Positions 1 to 7,298 are shown, counted from the stretch's first letter. The stretch is 10,581 nucleotides of DNA from Deltaproteobacteria bacterium (GCA_020053185.1 JAGVNP010000114.1:1-10581); one strand, 5' to 3'. Notes: generated from the sequence alone by a model not told the origin. Translations and numbers: made by a program.

Positions 1-2
1 AA

Positions 3-1682
3 GTAGGTAAACAGAATTTCAGTCTTGAAGGAAGTATCGGACCTTTCGGAAAAGAGATGAAAATCGACAAATTGCCTGTTGATATCAAGCTTGCTCTGAA
101 AGATACATCTGTAAAAAGCCTGAAGGATTTGGTTCCCAAAAAGGTTCCTTTCAAGATGATCGCCGGCGATATCAATGTCATGGTAGAGGCAAAGGGATCT
201 TTAGATGATAAGGTTATATCTAACTCGTCAATCAACTTAGAAGACCTCATATTGGAAGAGGCGAAGACAGGTAAGCGTTCAAAAGAGCTTACATTATCTG
301 TCACCAACAAATCATCTATTGCGTATACAGCACAGCAGCTTTTACTCGAATCACTTGTTCTTTCTATAAACGGTAATCAGCTTATTTTTAGCGGCAGGGT
401 TGATAATTTCATGAAAGATCCAAAGTGGGCAATAAAAGGGAATTCAAAAGATTTTAATCCCGGAGAATTGCTGAATCTGTTCCCAATGTATAGCGAAAAA
501 ATGCCAAAGGGAATGAAGATAGAAGGTCCTGCTGATCTAAAGATCCAGACATCAGGAACTAAGAAGGCAATACATTTTGAGACAACTGCACAGATGAACG
601 CCATGAATATTCAGCTTGATAAAACTTTTCAGAAGACATCAGGAGACCCTCTATCAGTTGTGGTCAAGGGAGACAAGCAGGGTGATGTGATGAAAATTCA
701 GGCAACCTCTCCCAGGATCGAGTTTATTCTAACCCCTCCTTCAAAAGGGAAGAAACAGGCAATAAAGGGCGGCCCTGGGTTTATCGAGGCGCTTAATGTA
801 AATCTTCAGATGCAGAAAAAAGGAGAACAGTCCTCAAGCTCAGGTAAAATCTCGATAGGTAAGGGAGAAGTTCTCTCCATTCCATTTAGCAACTTATATT
901 CGAACATCAGTCTTACAAAAGATCAGATGAAGCTCCCTGATTTCGGAATAGGGATTTTTGCAGGCAAGATACAGGGTTCAGGTGTTGTGGGCCTTAAAGA
1001 AAAGACCTGGTCATTTGCACCTAACATTGAAAATATCGCGGTAGGGCAGATCTTAAGCAGTCTGACTCAATACAAAGATCAATTTTCCGGTACATTTGCA
1101 GGCCGCTTCCAGGCCAGTGGCGGAAAGAAGGGTGTTTCTTCTGCGCAAGGTTCGTTCGCTCTTTCCCAGGGCGAGTTGAAGAATTTCAATCTTGTAGGGA
1201 GCGTGCTTGAAGCTCTGTTTGGCCTTAAAGGCATAGAGTCTTTCCTTGGTTCACAGAGGGATCAAATTACAAGGAACGAATCAACCAGGTTTGATGTCCT
1301 GGAAGGCAAGTTTACCATGAAAGACAAGGTTCTTGATTGCGAGTCTTTGCGCCTTTCAAATATGCGGACAAGCACTGCAACCAATGCAGATGCTTATCTG
1401 AACGGAAAGGTTAATCTGGAAAAAAGCAGTCTTGATCTTGACGGCAAGCTGCTCCTTTCCGCTAAACATTCAGATGATCTGGCCAATAGAGCGAATGTGC
1501 TGAGAGCATTATGCAATAATGAAGGCCGAATGGTTCTGCCTATCACGATCAAAGGTACTATTCAGAAGCCAAAACCTTTCCTGGATACAGAGTATGTGTT
1601 GAAGACAACAGCCAAGTACTATATTCAGAAAAGCATTGATACAGGAATTCAGAAAGGTCTGGAGAAGTTGTGGAATAGGTAG
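3..1682 (+). CDS. AsmA-family envelope protein, C-terminal part (5' end outside window)
   Basis: This is the C-terminal 559 residues of an AsmA/YhdP/TamB-like protein. Such proteins are large, inner-membrane-anchored and span the periplasm, and they are implicated in phospholipid transport to, and assembly of, the outer membrane. The reading frame is open to the left edge: the 18 codons before the first ATG (57) are in frame, contain no stop and already read as AsmA-like beta-repeat sequence. The ATG at 57 is therefore internal and the true start lies upstream. What is visible is a run of short amphipathic beta-strand repeats. It ends with the family's typical C-terminal region: a small-residue-rich segment around bases 1150-1260, strand repeats of the L-x-G-K-V-N-L type near 1400-1450, and a closing LPITIKGTIQKPKP motif near 1533-1580, followed by a short helical tail. 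It converges on MPE1. No catalytic residues are expected. The family call is firm; the exact subfamily is not. Confidence 0.85.
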   Translation, partial: VGKQNFSLEGSIGPFGKEMKIDKLPVDIKLALKDTSVKSLKDLVPKKVPFKMIAGDINVMVEAKGSLDDKVISNSSINLEDLILEEAKTGKRSKELTLSVTNKSSIAYTAQQLLLESLVLSINGNQLIFSGRVDNFMKDPKWAIKGNSKDFNPGELLNLFPMYSEKMPKGMKIEGPADLKIQTSGTKKAIHFETTAQMNAMNIQLDKTFQKTSGDPLSVVVKGDKQGDVMKIQATSPRIEFILTPPSKGKKQAIKGGPGFIEALNVNLQMQKKGEQSSSSGKISIGKGEVLSIPFSNLYSNISLTKDQMKLPDFGIGIFAGKIQGSGVVGLKEKTWSFAPNIENIAVGQILSSLTQYKDQFSGTFAGRFQASGGKKGVSSAQGSFALSQGELKNFNLVGSVLEALFGLKGIESFLGSQRDQITRNESTRFDVLEGKFTMKDKVLDCESLRLSNMRTSTATNADAYLNGKVNLEKSSLDLDGKLLLSAKHSDDLANRANVLRALCNNEGRMVLPITIKGTIQKPKPFLDTEYVLKTTAKYYIQKSIDTGIQKGLEKLWNR

Positions 1683-1686
1683 TCGC

Positions 1687-1777
1687 TTAATGAGTGACGA
1701 GTGAATAGTAAATAGTGAAAAGTGAAAGGAGCGAGGCTCGTACCTAGAACCTCACTCCTCGAACCTTTAACCTTTTT
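1687..1777. repeat. Imperfect heptad repeat array between convergent genes
   Basis: Thirteen consecutive 7-bp units fill the gap between two stop codons. The first half follows the pattern GTRANNA (units such as GTGACGA and GTGAATA); within its best five units, neighbours match at 22 of 28 positions. The second half follows CCTNNAA (CCTCGAA, CCTTTAA). The array begins 4 bp after the AsmA stop codon and its last unit overlaps the MPE1 stop codon. The same words recur, in a different order, on the opposite strand at 10211-10280. Confidence 0.8.
1727..1759. terminator. Candidate bidirectional terminator hairpin inside the repeat array
   Basis: AGGAGCGAGG (1727-1736) can pair with CCTCACTCCT (1750-1759), with one mismatch and a 13-nt loop. 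It lies midway between the convergent AsmA and MPE1 genes, where a shared terminator is expected. The flanks are A-rich on the left and T-rich on the right but there is no clean U-run. It may simply be a by-product of the repeat words. Confidence 0.3.
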
Positions 1778-3437
1778 ACTTTACAATACGGATCACTGGT
1801 TTCAGGATGCCTCTTGCAAGAGCCCTTAGCACAGGCCTTTTTGCAATGAATTTTGCAACAGGCGGACTAAGTCTGTAGTAGGTTCTGACAAACAATCTTC
1901 CAATGGAGTATTTGTTAAGCGTAGTGTCTCTGAATCTCCGCAATGTTATAACCTCTGGTTCCATTGCAGTGCCGAATGCAGCAGTTGCAATAAAGCAATT
2001 GCTGGTACTACTACCTTCTTCTGATGGGTTATTTGTGATATTTGTTATCACAGTTGCAGGTATATCGAATTCAAGGGAAACATTTCTATCATCTGCTTCT
2101 CCACAGGCTGAGTCGCTGCGGTCTACGTCATCATATGCAGCTTGGAGGCAATCATGATACGTATAAGATTGGTCAAGGCTTCCATGCTGGATCATCTGGC
2201 ACTCAATGGTTCCTTTTCCTGTTTCTTTATTTGCCCAGATATTGATGCGTCTCCATTCCTGTGGCCAGTCAAGTATTCCGCATGTGTTGATATCCCAGTA
2301 CATGCCGGTGTTCTCGATCTTTATTATTCTATTTCTGTGTGTATGGCCATTGATATGGGCGATCACATTTTCATGGCTACAGAGAGCCTGTGAAAACGTA
2401 TCTGCAGAAACATAGCCTGGATATGTCTGTCCAAGGAATGATTCTGCCGGGTGATGGGAAAAGACCAGGATCAATTTGTCCGGATTGGATTCTATTTCAC
2501 TTACCATCCAGTCATATTGGCGCTGATCAAGCACTCCGGAAGCAAATGTTTCTATTGAGTTTTGGAGTCCCAATCCTATCTCTGCATCGAAATTGGCTGT
2601 ATTGAGAATAATGCACAGGATATAGGGTTTTCCTTCAGGGCTGAAGCTGTAGTATCCTTCTTGTTTGGTGTAAGGTAATTCAGGCGCTGGCATATTTTTA
2701 AATCCATGCCCGTTTACAGGGTCTAGCTCCAGATATTTGGCAATGGCTTTTTGCTGGTTGGAGATAGCGTCAGGCAAGGCGCCAATCGCAGGGGTCAGAA
2801 AGTCGACATTATTTACGCTTCCCTGGTACATTGTATCATGGTTGCCGAGAGTGGCATACCATGGTATTGCGAGCGCCTCTTGATCACCCAGAGGCATAAG
2901 ATCATCTTTAAATCCTTTTAGTTCGTCTGGAACAGGATCAGGAGGATATTCATTTGTCCTGTCATTAATGTCTGTAGGAGGGGTTCCATGGGCTATCTCT
3001 ATGAACCATTGCAATTCGTTCTCAAGACATGTGTCGGTATTGTCTCCGGTATTCATCATAAAATCCATAGGGGAAGGGGAATCTGCATTAGCCGCATTGA
3101 TAGAACGTACAACAGCATTCCATGTGCGGGCAGAATATATATCCTGGTTTCTTGTTGTGCTATCTGAGATATAATCCTCACCAATAGTTGTGGTAAGTCC
3201 TTGGCCTTCATATTCTAAGGGTATAATGCCAGCAGCTTTTAATTCCTCAAATCGAAGATTGTTCCCTTCATCTACGATATGTACATCCGTGAGATGTGCA
3301 AAATCGAGCAATTTGATATCGCTGGAAGATTCGGCGAATACCTTTATCGGGTTTGAAACCATGGATGCTGCGCCCAATGCGCCTGCAGCCTGTAAGAACC
3401 TGCGCCTGTTGATTTTTGGAAATTTTTCTTTCCCCAT
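1776..3437 (-). CDS. Tat-exported calcineurin-like metallophosphoesterase with CFI-box C-terminus (MPE1)
   Basis: A predicted secreted binuclear-metal phosphoesterase of 553 aa; the substrate is unknown. The N-terminus has a twin-arginine signal (NRRRFLQ, residues 10-16), a hydrophobic stretch and a likely cleavage site after VFA35. All calcineurin-like motifs are present but widely spaced: D51-x-H53, G131-D132, G198-N-H-D201, H328 and G364-H-T-H367. This long-insert layout resembles the TIGR03767/TIGR03768-type phosphoesterases. The last ~73 residues (from C481) form a CFI-box-type tail: CFIATAAFG, then an LRRFRD segment and a YYRLSPP segment. Such tails are found on unrelated exported proteins and are presumed to act in sorting or anchoring. 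The start ATG follows GGAGG by 4 nt. The gene has its own conserved promoter and leader (3437-3536) and is paralogous to MPE2 in this window. The enzyme class is well supported; the biological role is unknown. Confidence 0.9.
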   Translation of the reverse strand: MGKEKFPKINRRRFLQAAGALGAASMVSNPIKVFAESSSDIKLLDFAHLTDVHIVDEGNNLRFEELKAAGIIPLEYEGQGLTTTIGEDYISDSTTRNQDIYSARTWNAVVRSINAANADSPSPMDFMMNTGDNTDTCLENELQWFIEIAHGTPPTDINDRTNEYPPDPVPDELKGFKDDLMPLGDQEALAIPWYATLGNHDTMYQGSVNNVDFLTPAIGALPDAISNQQKAIAKYLELDPVNGHGFKNMPAPELPYTKQEGYYSFSPEGKPYILCIILNTANFDAEIGLGLQNSIETFASGVLDQRQYDWMVSEIESNPDKLILVFSHHPAESFLGQTYPGYVSADTFSQALCSHENVIAHINGHTHRNRIIKIENTGMYWDINTCGILDWPQEWRRINIWANKETGKGTIECQMIQHGSLDQSYTYHDCLQAAYDDVDRSDSACGEADDRNVSLEFDIPATVITNITNNPSEEGSSTSNCFIATAAFGTAMEPEVITLRRFRDTTLNKYSIGRLFVRTYYRLSPPVAKFIAKRPVLRALARGILKPVIRIVK

Positions 3438-3454
3438 AAGTCCTCCATTGTGAA

Positions 3455-3479
3455 TAAAGTAAAAGGGCTTTTTACTTTA
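3455..3479 (-). promoter_or_regulatory. Perfect hairpin in the MPE1 leader
   Basis: TAAAGTAAAA (3455-3464) and TTTTACTTTA (3470-3479) form a perfect 10-bp stem with a 5-nt loop. It lies in the untranslated leader, about 18 nt before the ATG, and leaves the GGAGG ribosome site free. The corresponding part of the MPE2 leader is AT-rich but does not keep the stem, so a regulatory role is uncertain. Confidence 0.4.
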
Positions 3480-3480
3480 C

Positions 3481-3496
3481 CTGCCGGATATTTGTT
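3481..3496 (-). promoter_or_regulatory. Leader block conserved between MPE1 and MPE2
   Basis: The 16-mer AACAAATATCCGGCAG (minus strand) is identical to 7314-7299 in the MPE2 leader. It begins about 12 bp downstream of the -10 box, so it would lie at the very start of the transcript. It could be an operator or an mRNA control element. It could also be residual similarity from the gene duplication, although the rest of the leader has diverged more. Confidence 0.5.
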
Positions 3497-3507
3497 GCCT
3501 ATACTGC

Positions 3508-3536
3508 TTATTACCCTAAAGGATATGCGAGGTCAA
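3508..3536 (-). promoter_or_regulatory. Sigma-70-type promoter of MPE1
   Basis: On the minus strand TTGACC (3536-3531) is followed after exactly 17 bp by TAATAA (3513-3508), about 70 bp before the start codon. The paralogous MPE2 gene keeps the same -35 box, the same 17-bp spacing and a near-identical -10 box (7354-7326), which is the main support. The heptad repeat array begins directly behind the -35 box. Confidence 0.65.
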
Positions 3537-3538
3537 GA

Positions 3539-3628
3539 GTGACAAAGCACAGGTTATGGGTAATGGGTTATAGGCAATTGGCAAAAAGTAGGAAGTACGA
3601 ATGTCGCAGATCTAGAGTCTACAGTCTG
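3539..3628. repeat. Imperfect heptad repeat array in the divergent MPE1/FadL gap
   Basis: The 345-bp gap (3438-3782) holds the MPE1 promoter and leader, this array, and then an AT-rich FadL upstream region. The array reads in 7-bp steps of GTNNNNN type (GTTATGG, GTAATGG, GTTATAG, then GTAGGAA, GTACGAA) and changes to AGTCTAC/AGTCTGA units near its right end. It starts 2 bp upstream of the MPE1 -35 box. Confidence 0.7.
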
Positions 3629-3655
3629 AGTTAAAGTATCCCGTATGAATATTTT

Positions 3656-3683
3656 TTGAATGATTGATGTGTATTTTTAAAAT
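3656..3683 (+). promoter_or_regulatory. Candidate promoter for the FadL-family gene
   Basis: TTGAAT (3656-3661) and TAAAAT (3678-3683) are separated by 16 bp in the AT-rich stretch 3629-3782, about 100 bp upstream of the start codon. The -10 box matches 5 of 6 consensus positions and the -35 box 4 of 6. A second poorer pair lies at 3706-3734. The AT-rich composition makes chance matches likely. Confidence 0.35.
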
Positions 3684-3782
3684 GTTTTGTTGTATTATTA
3701 TATTATTGTTACCGATATACGCTTGTTGTTTAAATAGAAGTATATGCGGTTGTTTTGAAAAAAAGATGAGGGGGTTCAAATA

Positions 3783-5120
3783 ATGGTCGGGAGGTTTTTC
3801 AGGTTTTTCGGTCTGGTCTGTATTGCTCTTCTGGTGCAAACATGCTGTCTTTCCGGTTTCCTCGGAAAAAATGCTTTTTCAGCAGGAATGCCTGACACGT
3901 ACGGCTTTGGCATGAGGGCCATGTCTTTAGGCGGTGCATTTACTGCAGTAGCTGATGATTATTCTGCCACCTTTTATAATCCTGCAGGTCTTGTCCAGCT
4001 TGAGGCTAGCCAGTTGTCATTTGAATTTCTCTATACGCATCCTTCATTTGATGTAGAAAGTCTTGCTACAGGCGAAGATCTGGTGACCTATGATGCCAAC
4101 GGAGATATAAGGACTGACCCTTCTTCAGGCCTAAACCAGAGATTTTTTACGTTTGGTGCTGTTGCTGATATGAATAAAATGGATATAATCGATCTTTCAC
4201 ATCATATTCAGATAGGCTTTGCGGCATCTCTTTCAGAGGGAATACATCTGTCCCAGCGTATGAAGGGATACCCTCCTGATCAGCCGCATTTCATAAGATA
4301 TGGCGACAGCATTGACCGCATGAACCTGGCGCTCGGCACCGGCATAGAACTGATAGACGGCAAAGTATCTGTGGGCGTTGGTATGCAGGCTATGATGGAC
4401 ATAAAACGTGGAAGAACATACACCAACGAAGTGTCAGGGGATACAATTGCACAGGGTGGGGCAGATGTAGAGATGAGATATGATCCTATTGCCGGCTTGC
4501 TTTTTACTCCAGGTAGCGGGAACATGCGGATCGGTTTTTCCTGGAGAGATGAGCAGCTTGCTGAAGCAGATGTTCTAAATATCAAGGAGGATGATGGAAC
4601 AACAACTTATGTGGAACTGGAAAACTTTTTTGTTCCTGAAGAATATTCCCTGGGCATTTGCTTTGACCGTAACACATTTTTTATCTCAATAGAGGCAAAC
4701 AAACAAAAGTGGTCTGGCTACAATGATTTTCGGGCAAAGGATCAGTACTATTACGGCGAAAGCACTGATTTTAAAGATACACTTAATAAGCGGGTTGGCA
4801 TAGGGTGGAGAATGAATGAGGCAACCACAGTAATGGCTGGGTTCTGCTCTCAGGAAAGTCCTGTGCCAGATCAATCAGGAAGACGTTCTAATTACATAGA
4901 CATGGACAAATACATATATTCTCTTGGCATCTTCAAGATCGTAAAACCTGAGAGATTTCATAAGCCGCTGCAGGTTGTTGGCACACTTCAATACCAGAAA
5001 TGCGATGATTACACTGTGGATAAAACCGGAGTTACAGGTGTCACCTGGGTTAATCAGGAAAGCTATAAAGTAAAGGGTGACATATACTCAGGCGGCATAT
5101 CTGCAAGTTTTATCTGGTAG
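3783..5120 (+). CDS. OmpP1/FadL/TodX-family outer-membrane transport protein
   Basis: A 445-aa predicted outer-membrane beta-barrel of the FadL type, which lets hydrophobic compounds such as long-chain fatty acids or hydrocarbons cross the outer membrane. The length is close to that of E. coli FadL (about 446 aa). The N-terminus has a signal peptide (basic FFRFF start, hydrophobic core to about residue 27, probable cleavage after AFSA34). The family signature follows: GFGMRAMSLGGAFTAVADD (residues 41-59) and then the hallmark NPAGL (66-70), which sits in the N-terminal hatch. The chain ends in SASFIW; a terminal aromatic residue is the usual BAM-complex recognition signal. The ATG is preceded by GAGGGGG with 8-nt spacing. 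The gene is divergent from MPE1 and convergent with MPE2. The transported compound cannot be told from sequence, and there are no fatty-acid or hydrocarbon degradation genes in the window. Confidence 0.9.
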   Translation: MVGRFFRFFGLVCIALLVQTCCLSGFLGKNAFSAGMPDTYGFGMRAMSLGGAFTAVADDYSATFYNPAGLVQLEASQLSFEFLYTHPSFDVESLATGEDLVTYDANGDIRTDPSSGLNQRFFTFGAVADMNKMDIIDLSHHIQIGFAASLSEGIHLSQRMKGYPPDQPHFIRYGDSIDRMNLALGTGIELIDGKVSVGVGMQAMMDIKRGRTYTNEVSGDTIAQGGADVEMRYDPIAGLLFTPGSGNMRIGFSWRDEQLAEADVLNIKEDDGTTTYVELENFFVPEEYSLGICFDRNTFFISIEANKQKWSGYNDFRAKDQYYYGESTDFKDTLNKRVGIGWRMNEATTVMAGFCSQESPVPDQSGRRSNYIDMDKYIYSLGIFKIVKPERFHKPLQVVGTLQYQKCDDYTVDKTGVTGVTWVNQESYKVKGDIYSGGISASFIW

Positions 5121-5136
5121 GAGATGAGAGGAGCCA

Positions 5137-5206
5137 GTTACTCGTAAAACGTGAATCGTAAATCGTTTATTTGGATGTTTAATGTTCAACGTTCTATGTT
5201 GGAAGA
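5137..5206. repeat. Imperfect heptad repeat array after the FadL-family gene
   Basis: Ten 7-bp units in a row. Five are of GTNAANC/GTTNNTN type (GTAAAAC, GTGAATC, GTAAATC) and then the motif moves to NNNANGT units (TTAATGT, TCAACGT, TCTATGT). It begins 16 bp after the FadL-family stop codon. Confidence 0.7.
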
Positions 5207-5227
5207 AGCATCCATAGTACAGATTCC

Positions 5228-5263
5228 ATTGGTTTAATTGGTTTGATTTGTTGTATTGGTTAA
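5228..5263. repeat. Nine-bp-period tandem tract (ATTGGTTNN)
   Basis: Four contiguous 9-bp units begin at 5228, 5237, 5246 and 5255. Units 1, 2 and 4 start with ATTGGTT and unit 3 is a diverged copy. The period differs from the 7-bp arrays around it. The rest of 5207-5315 shows no further structure. Confidence 0.65.
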
Positions 5264-5315
5264 AAAATGGACATCAAACACAACTATTGACTCACGCACA
5301 AATAATGTCCGTGTC

Positions 5316-5379
5316 TGTCATTCCCGCGAAGGCGGGAATCCAGGAAAGCACTGGATTCCGGGTCAAGCCCGGAATGACA
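5316..5379. repeat. Palindromic MITE/REP-like element
   Basis: A 64-bp element bounded by TGTCATTCC and GGAATGACA, a perfect 9-bp inverted terminal repeat. Inside are three nested hairpins: CCCGC/GCGGG-type at the left, GAATCCAG/CTGGATTC in the middle, and CCGGG/CCCGG at the right. This TGTCATTCCCGCG...CCGGAATGACA form is a familiar dispersed repeat in many bacterial genomes. It is more GC-rich than its surroundings. Lying between the convergent FadL-family and MPE2 genes, it may also serve as a transcription stop for both. Confidence 0.85.
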
Positions 5380-5395
5380 ATCCGCTCTTTAAGCT

Positions 5396-5423
5396 GTAAT
5401 CCTTAATCCATAATCCTTGACCC
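5396..5423. repeat. Short heptad repeat array at the MPE2 3' end
   Basis: Four 7-bp units, three of them of NTAATCC form (GTAATCC, TTAATCC, ATAATCC). It ends 4 bp before the MPE2 stop codon. The word matches those at 10071-10088. Confidence 0.6.
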
Positions 5424-5427
5424 TGTT

Positions 5428-7257
5428 TTATTTCATAAGCCGAACAACTGGCCGCAACACAGATCTTACTGCTGCTTTCAGTATCGGCTTTTGCGCTATG
5501 AATTCAGCAATCGGAGGGCTCAGTCTGTAGTATGTCTTCACAAATATCCTGCCGATCGGATTAGTCAATAAATGTACATCTCTGAATCTCCTTAGGGTGA
5601 TGACCTCTGGCTCCATAATTGTGCCGAATGCGGCTGTTGCGATAAAGCAATTGTGGTCATGTTCTTGTTGTTCGCTGAGCGTAAAGTCTTTAATAGTCGC
5701 AGATACTACCTGGGGTATTGCAAAGAGTAACCCGGTATTTCTGTCCGTGTCTGCTCCTTCGGCCCCTCCTGCCCCCCCGTTGTTAACGCCGCCATCATTA
5801 TAGGAAACGTAAAGGCATTTTTTCGCCGCATAACAGTCCTCATATTTATTCTCCACAAGGTCATTCTTGCAAGCCTCACAGTTGTTTCTTCCCGTAGGGC
5901 AGTCAGTGCCTTCAAACTGGAACATGCGGGTTTCAATTGTGCCTGTGCCATTTTTGTTGTCATAGATCGTGATGCGTCGCCATTCATTTGGCCACGCAGC
6001 TACTGCATCTGTATTGATATTCCAGTAGCCAGCCTTACCATTTTGTCTATAGGTTCCATTATCCACAGGGTCAATACGGTTGAAGTGCACATGACCGTTG
6101 ATATGGGCAATTACGTTTTCATGGCTGCACAGAGCATCCATAAGCTCCTGCGTAGTGATATCGCTTTGTTCATCGGCAAATTGTTCATTCACAGGGTCGC
6201 CATGGGAAAATATCAGGCAGAGTTTGTTTGCATTGGCTTCTATGTCAGCGGTCATCCAGTCGAACTGCCTCTGATCCATAACTGCTCGTGCCTCTGTTTC
6301 TTTTGTTGATGATGTCCCTCCCGTTCCCGCTATTTCAGGGTTGAAATTGGAAGTGTTCAGCACAATGCAGTGTATGTATGGGTTGGGGTCAAAGCTGTAA
6401 TAGCCTTCCTTCTTTGTATAAGAGCCCTCTGGCTCAGGCATATTGGCAAGTCCGTGCCATGCAGGACCAGGATTCGATATAGAGTGGCCTTCATTTCCGT
6501 AACTGTCCGTAGTGCCAGTTAGATTGTATGCCTGGATGGTCTCATCTTGGTAGGTGAGATCTTCGGTATTTACGCTAGCGGCAGGGAGAAGGTTTTGCAC
6601 ATTGTTGGCAGTGCCCTGATACTCAGTGTCGTGGTTGCCCAAGGTTGTATACCAGGGTAGAATGAAACCTTCAGGGGAGGGGTCTAATTCAGCAATAAGA
6701 TTATTGTTAGCTGCTGAACGCTCTTTGCCCTGACTGTCTGTCGTTGTGTCATAGCCTGTAGGATATTTTCCGTTTGCGATATCGATAAACCACTGCAATT
6801 CATTATCAAGGTTGGTATCTGTAACATCCCCTGTGTTCATAACAAAGGCCATGGGTTCTTGCCTGTGTTTTTTGTTTATATCACGTATCACACAGTCCCA
6901 TATTTTGGCAGACAAATACTGTTGATCTCTGCATGTTGATGTTATGGCCTGATCCATCCACCCCTGCATATTAAGAGGTACTAGTCCTCCGGCCTTTAAG
7001 TTCTCGAATCGCATAGGATTTCCATTATCGCAGATATGGATATCAGTGACCTGGGCAAACTCCAGCAGTTTGGTTGGAACAACAGTGCCGTTTGAGATAA
7101 CCTCCAGATCATTCCTTGTCTCAGCTATTTTGGTGCTAGGTGACACAGGGGTAGCGGCAAATAATTTTAAAGGATTTAAGACTGACAGAGCACCAAATGC
7201 GCCTGCAATTTTCAGAAATTTACGTCTGGTTATCTCGAAAATTTTGCTTTTCCCCAT
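5428..7257 (-). CDS. Tat-exported calcineurin-like metallophosphoesterase with CFI-box C-terminus (MPE2)
   Basis: A 609-aa paralogue of MPE1, with the same architecture and predicted export to the periplasm or cell surface; the substrate is unknown. The twin-arginine motif is a perfect TRRKFLK (residues 10-16) and cleavage is likely after LFA34 or nearby. The metal-site motifs are D72-x-H74, G143-D144, G207-N-H-D210, H352 and G388-H-V-H391. MPE2 differs from MPE1 by longer loops (for example residues 165-200 and 230-270) and by a segment with five cysteines (C453, C460, C463, C475, C481) before a Gly/Asn-rich linker. The CFI-box tail starts at C537 and is nearly identical to MPE1 over its first 25 residues. 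I chose ATG 7257, preceded by GGGGGA, because it aligns with the MPE1 start. An in-frame ATG at 7293 would place 12 codons inside the conserved untranslated leader. Confidence 0.9.
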   Translation of the reverse strand: MGKSKIFEITRRKFLKIAGAFGALSVLNPLKLFAATPVSPSTKIAETRNDLEVISNGTVVPTKLLEFAQVTDIHICDNGNPMRFENLKAGGLVPLNMQGWMDQAITSTCRDQQYLSAKIWDCVIRDINKKHRQEPMAFVMNTGDVTDTNLDNELQWFIDIANGKYPTGYDTTTDSQGKERSAANNNLIAELDPSPEGFILPWYTTLGNHDTEYQGTANNVQNLLPAASVNTEDLTYQDETIQAYNLTGTTDSYGNEGHSISNPGPAWHGLANMPEPEGSYTKKEGYYSFDPNPYIHCIVLNTSNFNPEIAGTGGTSSTKETEARAVMDQRQFDWMTADIEANANKLCLIFSHGDPVNEQFADEQSDITTQELMDALCSHENVIAHINGHVHFNRIDPVDNGTYRQNGKAGYWNINTDAVAAWPNEWRRITIYDNKNGTGTIETRMFQFEGTDCPTGRNNCEACKNDLVENKYEDCYAAKKCLYVSYNDGGVNNGGAGGAEGADTDRNTGLLFAIPQVVSATIKDFTLSEQQEHDHNCFIATAAFGTIMEPEVITLRRFRDVHLLTNPIGRIFVKTYYRLSPPIAEFIAQKPILKAAVRSVLRPVVRLMK

Positions 7258-7298
7258 AACTCCCCCATTGCGAATAAAATAAAAGGTCAGCAATTTAA

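Noticed and set aside
57..59. ATG at 57 as the AsmA gene start
   Set aside because: The frame stays open to base 3 with AsmA-like sequence and no ribosome site was seen, so the gene is truncated by the window edge.
3706..3734. Alternative FadL promoter TTGTTA with TTTAAA
   Set aside because: Both boxes match only 4 of 6 consensus positions in AT-rich DNA; weaker than the pair at 3656-3683.
3612..3839. 75-aa ORF on the minus strand across the FadL-family gene start
   Set aside because: It overlaps the signal peptide coding region and AT-rich DNA, has no recognisable domain and no ribosome site; it looks like a chance frame.
5269..5310. GGACAT...ATGTCC inverted repeat
   Set aside because: The stem is only 6 bp with a 30-nt loop; it is expected by chance.
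5706..5987. 93-aa ORF on the minus strand
   Set aside because: It lies inside MPE2 in another frame and has no independent support.
5428..7257. MPE1 and MPE2 as parts of a duplicated gene block
   Set aside because: Their convergent partners (AsmA and FadL families) are unrelated, so only the phosphoesterase genes with their promoters are paralogous.
7258..7293. ATG at 7293 as the MPE2 start (12 extra residues)
   Set aside because: It would translate part of a leader that is conserved with MPE1 as non-coding DNA and would precede the twin-arginine signal with an atypical extension; ATG 7257 has a ribosome site aligned with MPE1.
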